Source: QVMM01 sp047030855 (GTDB lineage: Bacteria > Bacteroidota > Bacteroidia > Bacteroidales > Dysgonomonadaceae). From it: 64,000 nucleotides of DNA. The DNA lies in the NCBI GenBank assembly GCA_047030855.1, contig JBKYIJ010000008.1, positions 1,674,001 to 1,738,000 on the forward strand, given 5' to 3'. The translations under genes and the position numbers were made by a program. The notes beneath the pieces were generated by a model that did not search any database, was not told the DNA's origin, and was given only the letters and a program-made list of their open reading frames with translations. Below are positions 9,121-18,196 of the stretch, piece after piece. How positions within the stretch are numbered: the first letter of the stretch is position 1; each line of letters starts with the position of its first letter.

Positions 9121-12119
9121 TTATTTCATAAACTCCAGTATCTGTCTCATCAAATTATCTCGTTCCGTTTCCGATTTGATACTTTCAAATGGAAAACCGA
9201 TAATGATGCTTCTATAATCTCCTTTGTAAGCTATCCCTGCGCTGATATTGTTTTCCGAATATCTGAAAATTGTGAAAGCGTCTTTTGTGGCAGGTTCTAT
9301 ACCGTCAGGAGATTCAACCACATAGCAATTCGGATTGAGTTCGCTCCAATATTCGAACTTCCCCGAAATATTGAAAGGTGAAGTTACGCTTTTTACTTTG
9401 CCTGTCACGGCAGCCTGTCCGACGCGCCATTTATATTTCAAAACATTTTGAGCAAAATCCTGATCTTCTTTATTCGGATTGACGTTATCCCACAAATCCG
9501 TGCCGACATATGCTCCGCTTACAAATATATTTCCGCCTTTGTTGCAATAGTCTTTTATCTTTTCCTGTAAAGCCTTCGGGAAAGTTTTAAACTCGGCAGG
9601 ATGTACGCCTCTTCCGATGAGAGTTTGTTTCTGCTTTCCAAGAACAAGATCGACAATCGGATATTTCTTCATATCCACGTCCCCGTTCATGACAGACTTG
9701 CTGCTGCAGGATGTGTAGGAATATCCCTGTTTTGCAATAGAAGTTCCGTGAAGATAGGGATAATCGAAGCTGTTGCCTGCAATAACATCTTTTTCGTAAT
9801 TGGCATTGCTTGCCCCGAAGCCCGGAGCGTCATCGTCCATCCACGGAATATTTCTCCTGTATTCGTACTGGCTGCCTATGTAACTGATGTCAACCTTGTA
9901 GGGTACTCCGTGATCCAGAGCGTCATAAAACCCTGCTATGCTGTCGCCCGTGAAACTTGCGGGAGCACTGACGCGGTCAAAGCCGTTGACTATAAGAACA
10001 GTTCCTTTGTCGACAGACGATTTATAGGCAGACAATATTTCGGAAGGAAAACTTTCCCCACCTTTGTTTACAGCCGTGATTATATAGCTGTATTGTATGT
10101 CTTTTTGCTGTTTTAAACGAATCGAATTTTTATCTGTAAGCCTACCATTGTCAAATCCGCCGTTTCCGATGCGTGTGTATACAATGTATTTTTCGGCTTT
10201 TGCTGTCTGCTCCAACGGATCGTCGACAGGAGTCCAGTTAAGTTCTACTTCATCGTCCGAAGCAAACCCGATACTGAAATTTTCGATCGGCAATGGCTGT
10301 ACGACGTACTCCTGATTGTATTGTGCCGATAAGAACTGAAGTATGCCTTTATAAACAGCGCGGCTGACAGTGAAACGGAATCTCGGATCGAGCCCGTAAC
10401 GCATATCGGCAAGATTCTGATGAGAGAGTAGCTCCAACAGCATTGCAGGAACATCCGGTACGCGGGCTTCGTAATAAGATTTATTCCACTTGCCGCGTCT
10501 CGACCATTTAGGTTCGTAAGTCTTTCTTATATCGTTTACTATCTGGGTTTGCACGAGGTCGGTAAGATCGTGCGATAGGTTTCGTGATATATTATCTCTG
10601 AATTTTCCTTCATTGGCAAACGTACAATAGATGCCAAGCGTCCCGATTATAGAGTCGTTCATGGTTGTTCCCGCATCCGAATGGAATGCGAATGACAGAT
10701 CGACAGGGATATTCAGTCCTTCCTTCTTAGGAGAAACGCTCGATCCTCCCGCCAGATAATTAACCCAGAGAGGACGGCTTTGATAATCGTCGGTGTAGTC
10801 ATTCTTACCTTTATTATAACTGTAAATACTGTCAGGAAAACCTGCCCATTGCAGCCAATAACGCGAAGCTTCCGTGAAGCGTGGATATCCGCTTGTTTCG
10901 GCGATGTAGTTTATTTCGGGCAATGTCACTTTTTCGATAGTTTCTGTGTTATCCGAACTTTTTTTTGTTTTCGGTAACTTCAAGATTGGGTTTTCGGGCT
11001 ATGTTGCCATAACCCCCGCCGATTTTCACGGCGTCGGCAGTTACGGTTTTTCCTGCTTTTTCCGAAAGGTTGCTTAATGTGATTTTGTATTTATCCGACA
11101 TTCCTTTTTCAAAAAAAGAATTTACCAAGATATATCCACGTGCCGCCGCCCATTTGTTGATTTACTTTGAATTGTGTTACCCCTCCCGAATGGTAAATTG
11201 TATAAAGAGCATCGTCTGTGCTGTTGGGCAAAGTTTTGTATGATACATACACTGCATATTCACCGGGTTCGGATATATCGGGTATCCATTGGGCAAATGT
11301 TTCATCTTTGGCTTTTTTTACCGTTTTTGTTTCCTTATATGTGCCGAATGTGAAAGGATTTTCAAAGTCCTCGTATTGTTCCTTTGTATTTGCAAAACCG
11401 TATCCATCGCCCTTTTGCCAAGTCCTTCCTTTTTCTATATAGGCAGATTTTCCATTGTCAGTATCGTTATCCACAATTATCTCATGTAATTGCCAGTCTC
11501 TTTCACGGGGAATCAGAACATTGGCTCCCGCATTTTCAAGCATCGGGACAAGGAACGGCAGCACATAGCTTTGTGTGTACAAATCCTCTACCGTCTGGAA
11601 AGTGCGTGCGCGTTGCCATTCCCAGCGTGAAAGCTTCTGTTCGTAATAAACGCCGTGGCTTTGCCACATGGCTATATGTCTTTTATCAAGTCCTTTCTCT
11701 GCTGAATAAGGCTTTGACAAAAGAGTTACAAGCGGTTTATCCACTTTGTTTACAAATCGTTCTTTCTTGTTATTTAACGGAATATAATCTTCAATCAGCC
11801 TTTTATCGGTAATGATCCGTACCGTGTACTTCTGGTATTCTTTCGGGAGAAAACTTTTTACCTGTTTATATATTTCTTTCACATTGTCTTCTCTGAAAGG
11901 GATGTATGAACAGTTATCGTTGGCATACAACGTAATCGTTTTTTTCTGGACTTTTGCCGAGTCGATTCTTATTTTTCCTATTGCCAGATCTTGGCGTGCA
12001 TAGGTTGTAAGATAATCACTTATATCCTGTGTCGTTTTTTTATCGATCGGGGACTCCGCCGCAAATGTTATATTAAAAATAAAGAACAAGAAAAGTGTGG
12101 AAATAACTGTTTTTTTCAT
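9121..12119 (-). CDS. secreted N-acetylmuramoyl-L-alanine amidase-like protein with golvesin-type insert (frameshifted twice)
   Basis: About 998 residues once repaired. The open pieces are 12119-11109 and 10983-9121, and the 125 bases between them code in the third frame. Removing one base from the T7 run at 11111-11117 and one from the A8 run at 10959-10966 restores the frame. A signal peptide (MKKTVISTLFLFFIF) leads into a region with WQSHGVYY and IPRERD. A golvesin-like domain then interrupts (YTIYHSGGVTQFKVNQ, GGGTWIYLG, TADAVKIGGGYGN). The amidase part resumes with FAFHSDAGT and AMLLELLSHQN. The four expected amidase_3 zinc/catalytic positions (His, Glu, His, Glu) are all visible. A fibronectin-III-like segment and a C-terminal GATase-like domain follow. 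Such proteins are often labelled xanthan lyase, but the residues argue for peptidoglycan cleavage. Confidence 0.75.
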
Positions 12120-12162
12120 GATAGTACTTTTGTATCTTCTTCTGCAAATTTAGTAAAAAATA

Positions 12163-12192
12163 AAAGCGATCTGAAATATTTCAGATCGCTTT
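12163..12192 (-). terminator. terminator of rpsP
   Basis: A 14-bp perfect stem (AAAGCGATCTGAAA at 12163-12176 with TTTCAGATCGCTTT at 12179-12192) with a 2-base loop is followed on the minus strand by a T-rich stretch. It lies 24 bases after the rpsP stop. Confidence 0.88.
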
Positions 12193-12216
12193 CTGCTGTA
12201 TAAATTTAGGTTTAAA

Positions 12217-12807
12217 TTATTCAGCGTTTTCTTTTGGTGCTTCTTCCTCTGTCGCAGCAGCAGCAGGTGCTTCTTCAACAGGAGCTTCGGTAGCAGCCTC
12301 TTCTGCGGGTGTTTCTTCTGCAACAGCTTCAGCTTCCTGAACGGCTGCTTCCGCTTTTTTCTTTGCAACGGCTTCGGCTTTAGCTTTGTTGGCAGCTTTT
12401 TCAGCTTCCAAACGGGCTTTTTCTTCAGCAGATGCTTTAGTTGCATTTTTGTTTTTCAATGCTTCAGTCGATTTCTCTTTGTCAGCCTTCCAAGCTTCAT
12501 ATCTTTTTTCGGCTTCTTCGGCAGAGAATGCGCCTTTAGCAACACCACCCAATAAGTGCTTTTTCATCAAAACACCTTCGTTTGAAAGAATGTTACGCGT
12601 AGTGTCAGTTGGCTGAGCACCACATTGTAACCAATACAAAGCCCTTTCGAAATCTAATGTTATTGTAGCAGGATTTGTGTTCGGATTGTACGAACCAACC
12701 TTTTCAATAAATTTTCCATCTCGTGGAGCCCTGCTGTCGGCAACGACAATTTGATAAAAAGGATAATCCTTGCGTCCTCGCCTTTGTAAACGGATCTTTG
12801 TAGCCAT
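12217..12807 (-). CDS. rpsP: 30S ribosomal protein S16 with long acidic/alanine tail
   Basis: The first about 80 residues are ribosomal protein bS16 (MATKIRLQRRGRKDYPFYQI, VADSRAPRDGKFIEKVGSYNP, ALYWLQCGAQPT). The remaining about 110 residues are low-complexity Lys/Ala/Glu sequence ending in alternating EE and AP stretches. Such a tail is usual for Bacteroidota bS16 and absent from the E. coli protein of 82 residues. The tail is predicted to be a charged helix or disordered. The gene has its own promoter element and a strong terminator, so it appears monocistronic. Confidence 0.96.
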   Translation of the reverse strand: MATKIRLQRRGRKDYPFYQIVVADSRAPRDGKFIEKVGSYNPNTNPATITLDFERALYWLQCGAQPTDTTRNILSNEGVLMKKHLLGGVAKGAFSAEEAEKRYEAWKADKEKSTEALKNKNATKASAEEKARLEAEKAANKAKAEAVAKKKAEAAVQEAEAVAEETPAEEAATEAPVEEAPAAAATEEEAPKENAE

Positions 12808-12858
12808 CTTTCTTAAAGTTAATTTTTAATTAATACGATAATTATTTATTAGCGGTTG

Positions 12859-12866
12859 CAAAGGTA
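12859..12866 (-). promoter_or_regulatory. predicted -7 promoter element for rpsP
   Basis: TACCTTTG on the minus strand matches TAnnTTTG. It lies about 52 bases before the rpsP start, and a TTTC-like element is found about 18 bases upstream. Confidence 0.55.
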
Positions 12867-12917
12867 ATAATTTATTTATACGAAACACATTCTTTGTCGT
12901 ATTTTATTATAATAAAA

Positions 12918-13904
12918 TCATTTACCCCAGATGCGTACATTGAGATTCATTATTTCGATTACCGATAAAATGTGCAGTAAGTCTTTAGCATAATACTCCA
13001 GAGCATTGGTTTCGGTGAACGACATGCTTGTTTTGGTGTCGAAAAAGTTGAAATTTCCGCTTATCGCCATATATATTTTGCCGCCTATATACGAAATATA
13101 CAATTTTTCTTTTTCTATGTGTTTCCATAAATCAACGTAATGTTGCTGCATGGAAGGAGTGAGAAGATAACGGGCTTCGACAGGATCGCTCGCATAAACG
13201 ACAAATTGTTTTTCAAACAAAGGATTTTCCATATACACCAGTTCTCCTTTACCCATTGATCCGACTTTTTCCTGTATGAATTTGCCGATTCTGCCGAACG
13301 CTTTTTCTGCCGAGTCGGGCAATACGAAAGTTTTCCCATCGAAATTTTTGTTGCAATCGGCTACTAAAAACACTCCGTCGAATATCGTATGCCATGTCGT
13401 ATGCGTGTTTCCGTTTTTGTCACGTGTTTCCGTTTTGTATTGTGTGTGGAGTTGAGAGAATCTGATTTGTGTTTGTCCGAATGTCCCGTTAAAAAGATTC
13501 TTCCCGTCATAACTGTCTACCGAATGTTTGAAAAGCTGAGACTGCCAATAGTGAGAAGGATGGATATGTGAAGCTCCTTCGTATGACGCTTCGGGAAAAA
13601 ATTCGCTTATGATTGTAGGTGCGATATCTTTGCTGAATCTGTCGTTAAGTTCCCGTTTGGCTGTGCTGACATAAAAATAATAGAATATAATCAGGGCAAT
13701 GATAACAACAACGATAAGATAGGGTAGGGTTGTAAACAGAAAGATTGACAATGCAATCCCTGCTATCAGCACAAATATAAAGTTACGTTGCCTGTGACGG
13801 ACATCGATACGCATATCTTCGAGATACGACAATTCATCCGATAGCTTATTCCGGATCGAAGCGAGGCGTTCTTCTCTTCCTGCCAATAATGAATCTTCAT
13901 TCAT
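12918..13904 (-). CDS. DUF3137 membrane protein
   Basis: A 328-residue protein of the DUF3137 family, function unknown. The N-terminal 50 residues are charged and helical. Two closely spaced hydrophobic segments follow (FIFVLIAGIALSIFLF and YLIVVVIIALIIFYYFYV), then a soluble C-terminal domain of about 230 residues with TWHTIFDGVFLVADCNKNF. DUF3137 genes are commonly found beside lemA, as here: lemA ends 27 bases upstream on the same strand. The pair is thought to act at the membrane, but no reaction is known. It closes the recJ-to-DUF3137 gene run, and only a weak AT-only palindrome (12901-12918) follows it. Confidence 0.85.
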   Translation of the reverse strand: MNEDSLLAGREERLASIRNKLSDELSYLEDMRIDVRHRQRNFIFVLIAGIALSIFLFTTLPYLIVVVIIALIIFYYFYVSTAKRELNDRFSKDIAPTIISEFFPEASYEGASHIHPSHYWQSQLFKHSVDSYDGKNLFNGTFGQTQIRFSQLHTQYKTETRDKNGNTHTTWHTIFDGVFLVADCNKNFDGKTFVLPDSAEKAFGRIGKFIQEKVGSMGKGELVYMENPLFEKQFVVYASDPVEARYLLTPSMQQHYVDLWKHIEKEKLYISYIGGKIYMAISGNFNFFDTKTSMSFTETNALEYYAKDLLHILSVIEIMNLNVRIWGK

Positions 13905-13931
13905 AAGAAAAGGGGCGATTGAATTATTCGG

Positions 13932-14496
13932 TTATTTGAACAAATCGGAGACATTCGGGGTTTGCCTCTCCGCTTCCGTGGTGTTTATCATTTCTTTTTT
14001 CGGATAGTGCATCAGAGAAGCAAAGATGTTTGTCGGGAACATTTCTACGGCATTGTTGTAATCCATCACAGCCGCGTTGTATGTTCTGCGTGCGGCAGCC
14101 AGTTGCCCTTCACATTCGTTGAGCGATGCCTGTAACATTGTGAACTGTTCGCTTGCTTTCAGGTTAGGATAGTTTTCTACCGTTACGTTGAAAGCCTTTA
14201 TTGTTTTGTCCAACTGATTGTTTAACCGTATTTTCTCGTCATCTGTCAGATTTTGTTTCTGGCTTTGGGAACGGAGGTTTACCAGTTTCTCAAGCAAACC
14301 GCTTTCATGTTCCATGTACTGCTTTACGGTAGCTACCAGATTGGGGATAAGATCGTAACGTTGTTTGAACATGGCGTCAACCGATCCGTTCGCATACTCC
14401 ACCTTGTTTTTTTAATCCTACCAAACGGTTATAAATGCTCACAATAAACAGTAGTATTACTACTATTATGATTAAAAAAATGATAATCGGGCTCAT
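13932..14496 (-). CDS. lemA: LemA family protein (one frameshift)
   Basis: About 187 residues once repaired. The ATG at 14496 begins a hydrophobic N-terminal segment (IIIFLIIIVVILLFIVSIYNRLVGL). One extra base in the A7 run at 14407-14413 breaks the frame just before the conserved NKVEYANGSVD. The body 14402-13932 has the LemA hallmarks: FKQRYDLIPNLVATVKQY, then a long helical bundle with NYPNLKASEQFTMLQ and RRTYNAAVMDYNNAVEMFP. LemA proteins are membrane-anchored four-helix bundles exposed outside the membrane, and their function is poorly defined. It starts 4 bases after the S41 protease gene and precedes DUF3137. Confidence 0.92.
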
Positions 14497-14500
14497 AGTT

Positions 14501-15512
14501 TTATTTGTTTATTAAATATTGAAAAGCTGTTTCCAGTATTGTGTCTATTCCATTCAGCATATCCTCCTTTGTCATATCTACTTTGATGTCAGGATCGATA
14601 CCGAACTCTATTTGTCCTTTTTTCAGCGTTTAGCATCGGCGATGCCGAAAAACGCACCCACCATCCGTTGGGTATTTCCGAACTTAACGGCAATCCGCTT
14701 CCTCCGCCTGTCCTGTCTCCAATGATTGTTACATTGGGCAGATAGCTCATTGCGTTTACAAAATCGTTCGTCGCGCTGTAACTTCTTCTGTTGGTAAGTA
14801 TTACGACATCTTTCAGGTATTTCATTCTGTCCGAAGGCTCCACATATCTGGCATACGGTTTTGAAAAGTCGTTATGCCCTTTTCCCTTTTTGTGCATAAT
14901 GTAGCCGACAAGCGTTTTCTGTGTGAAGAAACGTTCTGCGAATTTATCCGCATTACTAAGCATACCGCCGCCGTTATGCCTGACGTCTATAATAATTCCT
15001 TTACAAACTGCCATTCGCGAAAGTACCTGATCGAGGTTTGCTCCGCCAAGTCCGCTTGAAAAGTCGCCGTAATATATGTATCCTATATTGTTTTCAAATA
15101 TTTTGTACTTCATTCCGCCGGCTTGCGGATAGTCCGTTCCGATGTAGTTACGCTGTATTTTTTCATCGAAGTTGTCGGGATAATCGTCGTACCATTTCGA
15201 ATACCGTGCCCTGTTGTGATTTGCCACGAGATTTACGTGCCCGTCCTTGACTTCGGCAAGCATTTCCGCCAATATGTCGAACAGTGCATCATTTGTCATA
15301 TCTTCCGTAACGCGAAGTGCATATCTGTCGTGTACTTCCTGCCAGTCAACGTCTTTATATTCAAAGAAGCAGTATCTTTCGTCCATTATTTTCCACAACG
15401 CTTCAAAATTTCCTCTTTTCGTATTATCGTAAGAATCTTCATCGAAACACGATGTGAAGAAAAGCAGGATAAACAGGGATAATACCGAATATTTTATCAG
15501 GTTATGTTTCAT
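14501..15512 (-). CDS. S41-family peptidase lipoprotein (one frameshift)
   Basis: About 336 residues once repaired. The piece 15512-14589 runs to a premature stop. Removing one base from the A6 run near 14629-14634 restores the C-terminus (QIEFGIDPDIKVD ... ETAFQYLINK) down to TAA at 14501. The N-terminus is a lipoprotein leader ending in FFTSCFD. The core has DVRHNGGGMLSNADKFAERF and the nucleophile region LTNRRSYSATNDFVNAMS, where the Ser within SYSA fits the S41 catalytic Ser. C-terminal processing peptidases of this group cleave periplasmic proteins. The start codon overlaps the GH25 stop (ATGA), and lemA begins 4 bases after the corrected stop. Confidence 0.88.
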
Positions 15513-16290
15513 GGCATCAATATTTTGTTCAATTGATCATGCGAATATCTGAAATAGTTCAGATCTATGTTTTCTTTTACTTCGCCTAATTTGCCTGTAT
15601 GCGAAAACTGCCAGATAATCCAATTGTTAATATCCGAAGGTTTATTCTTTAAGTCGCACAACCAAATATAGTTTTCAGAAAAATTGTTCTGAACATAGAG
15701 CTTATAACATTCTCTGTTCGTGTACAAGATAGGACGAACTCCATAATATTCGTACAAGGCATTCTCGAGATTCTTTAATTCGGCGATAACTAAATTGTTG
15801 TACGTACTGTCTTTGCTGTACGGATTGTCGCCCGAATGTTCTATATCGATAGCAGGGATCAAATCTCCTGTTTCAACTTTTGCCGTATTAATAAAATGTC
15901 TGGCTTGTTTTCTCCCCGAAACACCGAAGAGATAGAAATGATAAGAGCCTGTTCTGAGGTTGTTCGATTTTGCCGATTTATAATTATATGGATAATTCCG
16001 ATCGAGATGCTTAACTCCTCCCGTCGCTTTCAGATATACGAAACTTATGTCCTGATCGGATACTGTCGCCCAGTCTATAATTGGATTGTGATGTGACAGG
16101 TCAACCCCTTTTACCGTAAATTCCTGTCTGTCAAATTCGTTTGAAATATTATTCTTGTATTTGGAAAAAAAGATAAAGGCAGATAACAATAATCGCTAAT
16201 CCGAGAACGACTGTCACAACTATTTTTTTTTGTGAGTTCAGTCAGTTTGCTATTTGTTCTTTTTACAGATTTTTTCCTTTTGGCAGACAT
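15509..16290 (-). CDS. GH25 lysozyme-like muramidase with N-terminal membrane anchor (frameshifted twice)
   Basis: About 259 residues once repaired. From ATG 16290 a Lys/Arg-rich cytoplasmic start (MSAKRKKSVKRTNSK) leads into a single transmembrane helix (IVVTVVLGLAIIVICLYLF). The frame is broken by an extra base in the A9 run at 16223-16231 and in the T7 run at 16165-16171. The catalytic domain begins VKGVDLSHHNPIIDW and contains FVYLKATGG, IPAIDIEHSG and PILYTNRECY. The DLSHH and DIEHSG acids match the GH25 active site. GH25 enzymes cut the glycan backbone of peptidoglycan. It starts 7 bases after rmlC and overlaps the S41 gene. Confidence 0.88.
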
Positions 16291-16297
16291 TCTGTAC

Positions 16298-16846
16298 TTA
16301 ATCAAATAAAGTAGCCTCTGATAATATTTTACCTGATCTGTCTTTGGGCGATAAAATGAGCTCATTTTCCGACATACCCCAATTTATGTCGATTGCCGAA
16401 TCGTTCCAGATGACAGACGTTTCGTGTTGAGGCGAGTATATATTATCGACTTTATACATAAAAACGGCTTCATCGCTTAAGACAAGGAATCCGTGTGCAA
16501 ATCCGCGAGGGATGAATAATTGTTTTTTGTTTTCCTCAGTCAGTTCAACTGCAATATATTTTCCGAATGTTTCGGAGCTTTTGCGTAAGTCTACCGCAAC
16601 ATCCAACACTCTGCCTTTGATGACGCGGACAAGCTTCGCTTGGGAAAACTCCCCTGTTTGATAATGAAGTCCCCTTAATACCCCCAGAGAAGACTTAGAT
16701 TCGTTGTCCTGAACGAAATTTACTTTTCCGATATGTTTATCAAACTCATCCTGTTTGAATGTTTCCATAAAATAACCTCTCTCATCGTTGAATACGCGAG
16801 GTTCGATAATCCATACTCCTTTTATATATTGTTCAATGAAATTCAT
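16298..16846 (-). CDS. rmlC: dTDP-4-dehydrorhamnose 3,5-epimerase
   Basis: A 182-residue cupin-fold epimerase acting third in dTDP-L-rhamnose synthesis. Landmarks are GVWIIEPRVFNDERGYFMETF at the N-terminus, LRGLHYQ near residue 60 (catalytic His), VLDVAVDLRKSSETFGK and FIPRGFAHGFLVLSDEAVFMYKVD. The length is normal. It lies 20 bases after rmlA on the same strand. The two middle enzymes, RmlB and RmlD, are not in the window and must be elsewhere if the pathway is complete. Confidence 0.95.
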   Translation of the reverse strand: MNFIEQYIKGVWIIEPRVFNDERGYFMETFKQDEFDKHIGKVNFVQDNESKSSLGVLRGLHYQTGEFSQAKLVRVIKGRVLDVAVDLRKSSETFGKYIAVELTEENKKQLFIPRGFAHGFLVLSDEAVFMYKVDNIYSPQHETSVIWNDSAIDINWGMSENELILSPKDRSGKILSEATLFD

Positions 16847-16866
16847 GTGTTATATCTTGGTTTGTT

Positions 16867-17730
16867 TTACGCAAGCAAGCTTAAAATATATTTCCCGTAA
16901 TCAGTCTTATCCATACTTTTCCCAAGTTTTTCCAACTGTTTGTTGTCAATCCATCCGTTTCTCCATGCAATTTCTTCAATACATGAAATATAGAAACCCT
17001 GCCTTTTCTGAATAGTTTCAACAAAATTGCCTGCTTCAAGCAGACTGTCGCAATTTCCTGTATCCAACCATGCAAAACCACGCCCGAAGGTTTCGACTTT
17101 TAAAGTGCCCTCATTAAGATAAACCTTATTTAAATCCGTGATCTCATATTCTCCCCGTGGCGAAGGTTTTAGTTGCTTTGCCTTTTCTGAAACGGTATTA
17201 TCGTAAAAATAAAGTCCCGGAACGGCATAGTTCGATTTCGGGTTTTCCGGTTTTTCTTCTAAAGATATAACTTTGCCATTGTCGTCAAATTCTACTACTC
17301 CGTAAGCCCTCGGATCTTTAACGTAATATCCGAATATGCACGCTCCCTGCCCGATATTAGCGGCACGTTTGAGCATAGCCGAAAAATTTTGTCCGTAAAA
17401 CAAATTGTCTCCTAATATAAGGCATCCTGCTTCGCCATTCAGAAACTTTTCTCCTAAAACAAAAGCCTGAGCAAGTCCGTTGGGAGTTTCCTGCACTACA
17501 TAATCAAACGTCATCCCAAGATCTTCGCCTGTTCCCAAAAGATCCTTAAACATGGGCAAATCACGCGGAGTGGAGATGATCAACACTTCTTTTATCCCTG
17601 CGAGCATCAATGTCGACAAAGGATAATATATCATCGGCTTGTCAAAAACAGGCATTATCTGTTTCGAAATAGCTTTTGACAACGGATATAATCGGGTAGC
17701 ACTACCTCCTGCCAGAATTATTCCTTTCAT
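16867..17730 (-). CDS. rmlA: glucose-1-phosphate thymidylyltransferase
   Basis: A 287-residue nucleotidyltransferase that makes dTDP-glucose from glucose 1-phosphate and dTTP, the first step of dTDP-rhamnose synthesis. The nucleotide-binding start KGIILAGGSATRLYPLSKA is present, followed by QIMPVFDKPMIYYPLS, the metal/substrate region ILGDNLFYGQNF, and RGFAWLDTGNCDSLLEA near residue 220. Length and start are as expected for RmlA. It is followed by rmlC after 20 bases and preceded by a thioesterase gene. Confidence 0.95.
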   Translation of the reverse strand: MKGIILAGGSATRLYPLSKAISKQIMPVFDKPMIYYPLSTLMLAGIKEVLIISTPRDLPMFKDLLGTGEDLGMTFDYVVQETPNGLAQAFVLGEKFLNGEAGCLILGDNLFYGQNFSAMLKRAANIGQGACIFGYYVKDPRAYGVVEFDDNGKVISLEEKPENPKSNYAVPGLYFYDNTVSEKAKQLKPSPRGEYEITDLNKVYLNEGTLKVETFGRGFAWLDTGNCDSLLEAGNFVETIQKRQGFYISCIEEIAWRNGWIDNKQLEKLGKSMDKTDYGKYILSLLA

Positions 17731-17785
17731 CTGATTGTTTGTGTTTAGTTGTTAAACTGATTGTGAAATCAGAATTTGATTATTA

Positions 17786-18193
17786 CTATATATATTTAGC
17801 AAACGCTTTATCAAAATAGTCAGGTCTGGATAATTTTCCATTTATAAGAGTAACTACTTCTATTACGGCTTCGGAACATAATTTATTGTCTTCAACCCTG
17901 ATTATTTTTTGATGAAAAATATATCGGACTCCTTTTTTCTCGATGTTTACCGTACAATATACTTCTTCACCTCCATGAAGTGAGTTTTTATATTTTATAT
18001 TGACTTGCGATACTACAGGATCTATGCCTTCATTGTGGAGCTTATAGAAATTTACGCCGCATTTTTCCAGAAATTCATGGCGGGTAATTTCGTAATAATG
18101 CTGATAAATTGCATTATTAACAATCCCTTGCGAATCGCATTCGTAATCCCGGACTTTTATTTTATATGTAAAAATAGGCTCTTCCTCGGTCAT
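17786..18193 (-). CDS. acyl-CoA thioesterase, 4-hydroxybenzoyl-CoA thioesterase (hotdog) family
   Basis: A 135-residue single hotdog-fold protein of the YbgC/FadM type, expected to hydrolyse acyl-CoA thioesters in the cytoplasm. The family pattern is seen in VRDYECDSQGIVNNAIYQHYYE near residues 13-34, where the Asp is the usual catalytic residue, and in NIKYKNSLHGGEEVYCTVNI. The substrate cannot be told from sequence. It starts 3 bases after the recJ stop, so it is translationally close-coupled to recJ, and 55 bases separate it from rmlA. Confidence 0.85.
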   Translation of the reverse strand: MTEEEPIFTYKIKVRDYECDSQGIVNNAIYQHYYEITRHEFLEKCGVNFYKLHNEGIDPVVSQVNIKYKNSLHGGEEVYCTVNIEKKGVRYIFHQKIIRVEDNKLCSEAVIEVVTLINGKLSRPDYFDKAFAKYI

Positions 18194-18196
18194 AGA

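Noticed and set aside
12901..12918. Palindrome ATTTTATTATAATAAAAT as a terminator of the DUF3137 run
   Set aside because: The stem is A/T only, overlaps the stop codon and has no following T-run of its own; chance in AT-rich DNA is likely.
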